Shown here in pieces: positions 60,229 to 64,000 of a DNA stretch of 64,000 nucleotides. Both the position numbers and the translations under genes were made by a program. The DNA lies in assembly GCA_944320815.1 (NCBI GenBank), contig CALUIZ010000007.1, positions 1 through 64,000 on the forward strand, written 5' to 3'. This DNA is from an uncultured Phocaeicola sp. GTDB lineage: Bacteria > Bacteroidota > Bacteroidia > Bacteroidales > Bacteroidaceae. The number at the start of each line of letters is the position of its first letter. Position 1 is the stretch's first letter. The notes beneath the pieces were generated by a model. That model was not told where the DNA came from, searched no databases, and was given only the letters and a program-made list of their open reading frames with translations.

Positions 60229-61617
60229 ATGACACTGATTAAATCTATTTCCGGTATTCGCGGCACAATCGGAGGCCATGCCGGCGAAGGGCTGAATCCC
60301 TTGGACATTGTGAAATTCACTTCTGCATATGCTACCCTGATCCGCAGAACTACAACCAAGACAAGCAATAAGATCGTGGTAGGGCGTGACGCTCGTATTT
60401 CTGGTGAAATGGTGAAGAATGTGGTTTGCGGTACGTTGATGGGAATGGGATTTGATGTGCTGAATATCGGACTGGCTTCTACACCGACTACAGAGCTTGC
60501 CGTAACCATGTCGGGGGCATGCGGAGGAATCATCCTGACAGCCAGCCATAACCCGAAGCAGTGGAATGCCCTGAAGCTGCTGAACGAACACGGGGAGTTC
60601 CTGAATGCCGCTGAAGGCAACGAAGTGCTCCGTATTGCCGCTGCAGAGGAATTTGAGTTTGCCGACATCGACCATATCGGGAAATATATGGAAGACAATA
60701 CATATAACCAGAAGCACATTGACAGCGTGCTGGCTTTGAAACTGGTTGACGTTGAGGCTATCCGTAATGCGCATTTCCATGTAGCAATCGATTGCGTGAA
60801 CTCTGTAGGCGGCATTATTTTGCCGGAACTTCTGGAACGTCTGGGCGTGGAGCATGTAGAGAAGCTTTATTGCGAGCCGACGGGTGACTTCCAGCATAAT
60901 CCGGAACCGCTTGAGAAGAATCTGGGCGACATCATGGGACTGATGAAGCAGGGCAAGAATGATGTGGCATTTGTGGTAGACCCGGATGTGGACCGTCTGG
61001 CCATCATCTGTGAGAATGGGGTGATGTATGGTGAGGAATATACGCTGGTGACCGTAGCTGATTATGTGCTGAAGCATACTCCGGGAAACACTTGTTCCAA
61101 CTTGAGCTCTACCCGTGCGTTGCGTGATGTGACCCGCAAATATGGAATGCAGTACAATGCTTCAGCGGTGGGTGAAGTGAATGTGGTGACCAAAATGAAG
61201 GATACTCATGCGGTAATCGGCGGTGAAGGCAACGGTGGAGTCATTTATCCGGAATCTCATTACGGACGTGACGCACTGGTGGGCATTGCGCTGTTCCTGA
61301 GCCATCTGGCACATGAAGGAAAGAAGGTGAGCGAGCTGCGTGCCACTTATCCGAATTATTTCATTGCCAAGAACCGTATTGACCTGACTCCGGAAACGGA
61401 TGTGGACGCAATCCTTGCCAAGGTGAAGGAAATGTACAAGAACGAAGAAATCAATGACATTGACGGTGTGAAGATTGATTTCCCCGACAAGTGGGTGCAT
61501 CTGCGCAAGAGCAACACTGAACCGATTATCCGTGTCTATTCAGAAGCTTCCACCATGGAAGAGGCTGATGAACTGGGCAAACAGATAATGGACATCGTAT
61601 ATAGCCTGGCTAAATAA
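60229..61617 (+). CDS. glmM: Phosphoglucosamine mutase-type phosphohexomutase
   Basis: Interconverts glucosamine 6- and 1-phosphate, or acts as a related phosphohexomutase, 462 aa. The phosphoserine loop ILTASHNPKQWN is near residue 102, the Mg2+-binding DPDVDRLA near 246, the sugar-binding GGEGNGG near 327 (bacterial GlmM usually has GEQSGH), and the phosphate-binding RKSNTEPIIRVYSE near 425. Bacteroidetes GlmM proteins resemble the archaeal type in the sugar loop, so phosphomannomutase/phosphoglucomutase activity is an alternative. A terminator follows. Confidence 0.82.
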   Translation: MTLIKSISGIRGTIGGHAGEGLNPLDIVKFTSAYATLIRRTTTKTSNKIVVGRDARISGEMVKNVVCGTLMGMGFDVLNIGLASTPTTELAVTMSGACGGIILTASHNPKQWNALKLLNEHGEFLNAAEGNEVLRIAAAEEFEFADIDHIGKYMEDNTYNQKHIDSVLALKLVDVEAIRNAHFHVAIDCVNSVGGIILPELLERLGVEHVEKLYCEPTGDFQHNPEPLEKNLGDIMGLMKQGKNDVAFVVDPDVDRLAIICENGVMYGEEYTLVTVADYVLKHTPGNTCSNLSSTRALRDVTRKYGMQYNASAVGEVNVVTKMKDTHAVIGGEGNGGVIYPESHYGRDALVGIALFLSHLAHEGKKVSELRATYPNYFIAKNRIDLTPETDVDAILAKVKEMYKNEEINDIDGVKIDFPDKWVHLRKSNTEPIIRVYSEASTMEEADELGKQIMDIVYSLAK

Positions 61618-61641
61618 TAGCGGGATACGATTGTAGAGAAA

Positions 61642-61686
61642 AGCCGGATTGCGGTGCAAGCAAGTTGCCGCAGTCCGGCTCTTTTT
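61642..61686 (+). terminator. Terminator after glmM
   Basis: AGCCGGATTGCGG (61642-61654) and CCGCAGTCCGGCT (61668-61680) form a 13-bp stem with one G-U pair and a 13-base loop, followed by CTTTTT. AAAA precedes the stem, so it may also serve the convergent hemW. Confidence 0.82.
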
Positions 61687-61701
61687 ATGTCCGAAGGTTT
61701 G

Positions 61702-62829
61702 TCATACCCACATCAGGTCGCTCATGATGCCGTCGGAGATGAAGATTCCTTTTTCCGTGAGTTTCAATGTTCCATGGCAGGTTTCCAGCGTACCTTGTGC
61801 AAGATGGGGGCGGGCCATCTTCAGGCAATATCTGTAGAGCTTTTCTCCGAAATCCGTCTTCAGTCTTTCCAGAGACATGCCCCAGCAGGTGCGGACAGAG
61901 GTGAGCACAAAATCATTGTAGCGGGTGTACAGGTCCAGCTCTTCTTTCTCGGAGATTTCCGTTCCGCATTCGATGCCATGGATATAACCTTCCAGTGAGG
62001 CGATGTTCCATTGGCGCGACTTTCCGTCGTAAGAATGGGCGGAGGGGCCACATCCCAGATATTTTTTTCCTGTCCAGTAACTTGAATTGTGTCGTGAGTG
62101 GCATCCGGGCAGGCAGAAGTTTGAGATTTCGTAATGCTCGTATCCGTTCTGTTTCAGCGTATGGATGAGGCAGGTGAACAGAGATACACTCAGGTCTTCA
62201 TCCACTTCTTCCACCCGATGAGCTTCGCGGAGTTTCCATAAAGGAGTTCCCTCCTCATAAATAAGATGATAGGCAGAAATGTGTTCGGGTTTCATTTCCA
62301 CAACCTGCCGGAGGTCGGAAGCCCAAGTCTCCGCCGTTTCTCCCGGAAGTCCGTACATCAGGTCGATGCTGATGTTCCGGAAACCCGCTTCCCGGCAGTC
62401 CTCAAAAGCTTTTACGGCCTGTTCTGCCGTGTGTCTTCTGTTCAGCAGTTTCAGGGTCTCATTCTGGAATGTCTGCATTCCGATGCTGAGGCGGTTGAAA
62501 GGGAAAGACCGCAGCATATGGATATATTCGGGACGAAGGTCGTCCGGATTGGCTTCGAGTGTAATTTCCGCACCGTCCGTCACAGTGTATGTCTCGGATA
62601 TGGCGGTGAAAATTTTCTCAAAGTCCTTTTGGTCCAGTTGTGAAGGTGTCCCCCCGCCCAGATAGATTGTTTCCACCGGTTCATTCCCGATGTATGTCTT
62701 TCGCAATGTCAGTTCACGGCAGAGTGCGTCAATGTATGCTGCTTTCTTTTCACTTTGCGTGGTGGAGAAGAAGTCGCAGTAAATGCAGCGTTTCTTGCAG
62801 AAGGGGATATGGAGATAAATTCCGGCCAT
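61702..62829 (-). CDS. hemW: HemW-type radical SAM protein
   Basis: Cytoplasmic radical SAM protein of 375 aa, formerly grouped with coproporphyrinogen III oxidases and now viewed as a heme chaperone. The cluster motif CKKRCIYCDFF (CxxxCxxC) is near residue 11, GGGTPSQL near 58, and HNSSYWTGKKYLGCGPSAHSY (about 245, split at Y) carries the HNxxYW heme-binding motif of HemW. The N-terminus lacks the extra Cys that HemN has. Convergent with glmM. Confidence 0.9.
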   Translation of the reverse strand: MAGIYLHIPFCKKRCIYCDFFSTTQSEKKAAYIDALCRELTLRKTYIGNEPVETIYLGGGTPSQLDQKDFEKIFTAISETYTVTDGAEITLEANPDDLRPEYIHMLRSFPFNRLSIGMQTFQNETLKLLNRRHTAEQAVKAFEDCREAGFRNISIDLMYGLPGETAETWASDLRQVVEMKPEHISAYHLIYEEGTPLWKLREAHRVEEVDEDLSVSLFTCLIHTLKQNGYEHYEISNFCLPGCHSRHNSSYWTGKKYLGCGPSAHSYDGKSRQWNIASLEGYIHGIECGTEISEKEELDLYTRYNDFVLTSVRTCWGMSLERLKTDFGEKLYRYCLKMARPHLAQGTLETCHGTLKLTEKGIFISDGIMSDLMWV

Positions 62830-62855
62830 ATGCTGAGAATGTTTTTTTGACGGAG

Positions 62856-62863
62856 TAAAGATA
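62856..62863 (-). promoter_or_regulatory. Possible -7 box of hemW
   Basis: On the minus strand TATCTTTA differs from TAnnTTTG at the last base and lies 26 bases before the ATG. Confidence 0.35.
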
Positions 62864-62880
62864 AGGATTATTTTTTGCTT

Positions 62881-63036
62881 GTTGGCCGGTTGTCATCGGA
62901 CGATTGTGCCGCCGTCATGGAATGCCCGTTTGTCTTATGGAAAATATGCCGGTGTTTTCTCTTGAATGAATCGGTATTTTTCCTGGAACAGGCCGTTTCC
63001 GTTGCACGTGACGCATGCGGAATCCGGTTGTGCAGG
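62881..63036. repeat. Degenerate ~22-base repeats (array D)
   Basis: In the 304-base gap between hemW and the GH92 gene, units run 62900-62920, 62921-62942 (starts AATGCCCG), 62943-62965 (starts AATATGCCGG), 62966-62986 (starts ATGAATCGG), 62987-63010 (starts AACAGGCCGT) and 63011-63036. Lengths are 21-26 bases. The pattern AA-T/C-A, CCG, T-rich centre and GG end matches the other arrays. Confidence 0.45.
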
Positions 63037-63089
63037 CATGTACCTGTTTTATTTTGTTAAATCAGAGCGGAAGCTTAAGTGTTTCTTCC

Positions 63090-63109
63090 TGTAAAGTTGT
63101 TTCTTTACA
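63090..63109. promoter_or_regulatory. Inverted repeat upstream of GH92 gene
   Basis: TGTAAAG (63090-63096) and CTTTACA (63103-63109) are perfect inverted halves around a 6-base spacer, 24 bases before the GH92 ATG. It could be an operator for a dimeric regulator or a leader hairpin. Confidence 0.35.
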
Positions 63110-63133
63110 AAAACATAGAAAAATCAGTTTGTT

Positions 63134-64000
63134 ATGAAATTTCCAGTGTCTGCAGTGTGTGTGGTCGGACTGGCTCTTTCTGCCTGTGTCCACCCTTCCG
63201 AAAACGCAAGTGAAAATTATGCTTTGTCCGTCAATCCGTTTATCGGGACGGACTTCACGGGAAACACCTATCCGGGTGCGCAGATGCCTTTCGGCATGGT
63301 GCAGTTGAGTCCCGACAACGGTCTTCCCGGGTGGGATAGGATTGCGGGATATTTCTATCCGGACAGCACGATAGCCGGATTCAGCCATACGCATCTGTCG
63401 GGGACCGGGGCAGGAGACTTGTACGATGTCTCTTTCATGCCGGTCACGCTTCCTTACAACGAGGCGGAAGCTCCGCTCGGCATTCATTCCAAATTTTCAC
63501 ATGACGACGAGAAGGCTTCCGCAGGATATTATCAGGTGAGGCTGACCGATTATGACATAAATGTGGAGCTGACCGCCACCGAGCGTTGCGGCATTCAGCG
63601 TTATACTTTTCCGGAAGCTCATTCTGCCATTTTCCTGAACCTGTCTAAGGCAATGAACTGGGATGCCACCCAGGATTCATATGTGGAGGCGGTCGATTCG
63701 GTGACGATACGCGGTTACCGCTATTCCGACGGATGGGCACGCAACCAGAAGGTTTATTTCTGCACCCGTTTTTCCCGGCCTTTCGCTTCCATGTCGGTTG
63801 ACAGTACGGCTATTGAGAAAGACGGGAAACGGATAGGCACTGGCATGATTGCCCGTTTCGATTATCCCACACGGCAGGGAGAACAGATAACCCTTGTTAC
63901 GGCTCTTTCAGGAGTAAGCATGGACGGAGCGGAAAGGAATCTGAAGGCTGAGGCTCAGGGTGATGATTTTGACTCGTACCGCCGGAAGGCTGAAGCCGGA
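63134..64000 (+). CDS. GH92 alpha-mannosidase, 5' part
   Basis: Partial gene: 289 codons are present and the frame is open at the window end; full GH92 proteins have about 700-760 aa. A lipoprotein signal is visible (LALSAC, Cys about residue 18). The GH92 N-terminal domain begins with VNPFIGTDFTGNTYPGAQMP and continues with GFSHTHLSGTGAGDLYD, both typical of the family, which are exo-acting, calcium-dependent alpha-mannosidases used on host or yeast N-glycans. The catalytic C-terminal domain lies beyond the window. Translated directly from ATG 63134. Confidence 0.9.
   Translation, partial: MKFPVSAVCVVGLALSACVHPSENASENYALSVNPFIGTDFTGNTYPGAQMPFGMVQLSPDNGLPGWDRIAGYFYPDSTIAGFSHTHLSGTGAGDLYDVSFMPVTLPYNEAEAPLGIHSKFSHDDEKASAGYYQVRLTDYDINVELTATERCGIQRYTFPEAHSAIFLNLSKAMNWDATQDSYVEAVDSVTIRGYRYSDGWARNQKVYFCTRFSRPFASMSVDSTAIEKDGKRIGTGMIARFDYPTRQGEQITLVTALSGVSMDGAERNLKAEAQGDDFDSYRRKAEAG

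Overview
The window looks like chromosomal DNA of a gut Bacteroidales, most likely Bacteroides or Phocaeicola. The evidence is a SusC/SusD pair with a SusR-type regulator, GldB, NigD-like and DUF4827/DUF4861 lipoproteins, a fimbrillin-type protein, many glycoside hydrolases, and repeated Bacteroidetes-type promoter boxes (TAnnTTTG, sometimes with TTTG about 20 bases upstream). No rRNA, tRNA, phage, transposase or CRISPR array was seen.

Layout: 1-1641 holds an RsmF-type rRNA methyltransferase. 1678-9865 is a leftward glucuronoxylan operon: GH115 alpha-glucuronidase, GPH sugar symporter, GH10 xylanase, GH43 and GH67 alpha-glucuronidase. It has no SusC/SusD pair of its own in view. 10365-16056 is a leftward tripartite export operon (ABC ATPase, two MacB-type permeases, HlyD/MacA-type adaptor, TolC-type channel). 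16392-22444 has a ROK sugar kinase, a DUF4861 protein, FabI, GldB, an RsmI-like methyltransferase and an unrecognised membrane protein. 22802-27329 carries LipA, a DPP4-type peptidase and an unusual TonB-domain protein. 27525-32450 is a second export operon (TolC, HlyD, two ABC-2 permeases). 32713-36878 holds an S41 protease lipoprotein, a membrane coiled-coil protein and a fimbrillin-like lipoprotein. 37015-38910 is TrmB and an Mrp ATPase. 39067-48039 is a compact Sus-like locus (susD, susC, susB leftward, susR divergent) with no susA, susE, susF or susG. 48135-62829 is mostly housekeeping: DinB, TsaC, a CLC protein, Fmt, a NigD-like lipoprotein, an ECF sigma factor with a membrane/beta-barrel partner, Rpe, ComEC, a DHH phosphoesterase, a DUF4827 lipoprotein, GlmM and HemW. 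A GH92 mannosidase gene runs off the right end.

The two sugar loci have complementary logic. The xylan operon combines secreted and lipoprotein enzymes with an inner-membrane symporter and a GH43 without a signal peptide, so final trimming is probably cytoplasmic. The Sus-like locus imports alpha-glucans or maltooligosaccharides and hydrolyses them in the periplasm, and the ROK kinase could phosphorylate the glucose released.

The least explained signal is a family of degenerate repeats with a period of about 22 bases. It recurs in six separate intergenic regions (near 85-173, 10000-10250, 16160-16248, 22646-22746, 27407-27534 and 62881-63036), often beside promoters. Other points worth checking are a 152-base overlap between the symporter and xylanase genes, three direct repeats phased at 10 bases upstream of the DUF4827 gene, a hairpin between susB and susC, and a protein joining an anti-sigma-like N-terminus to an outer-membrane-barrel-like C-terminus. 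All family assignments come from reading motifs by eye; no database search was run.
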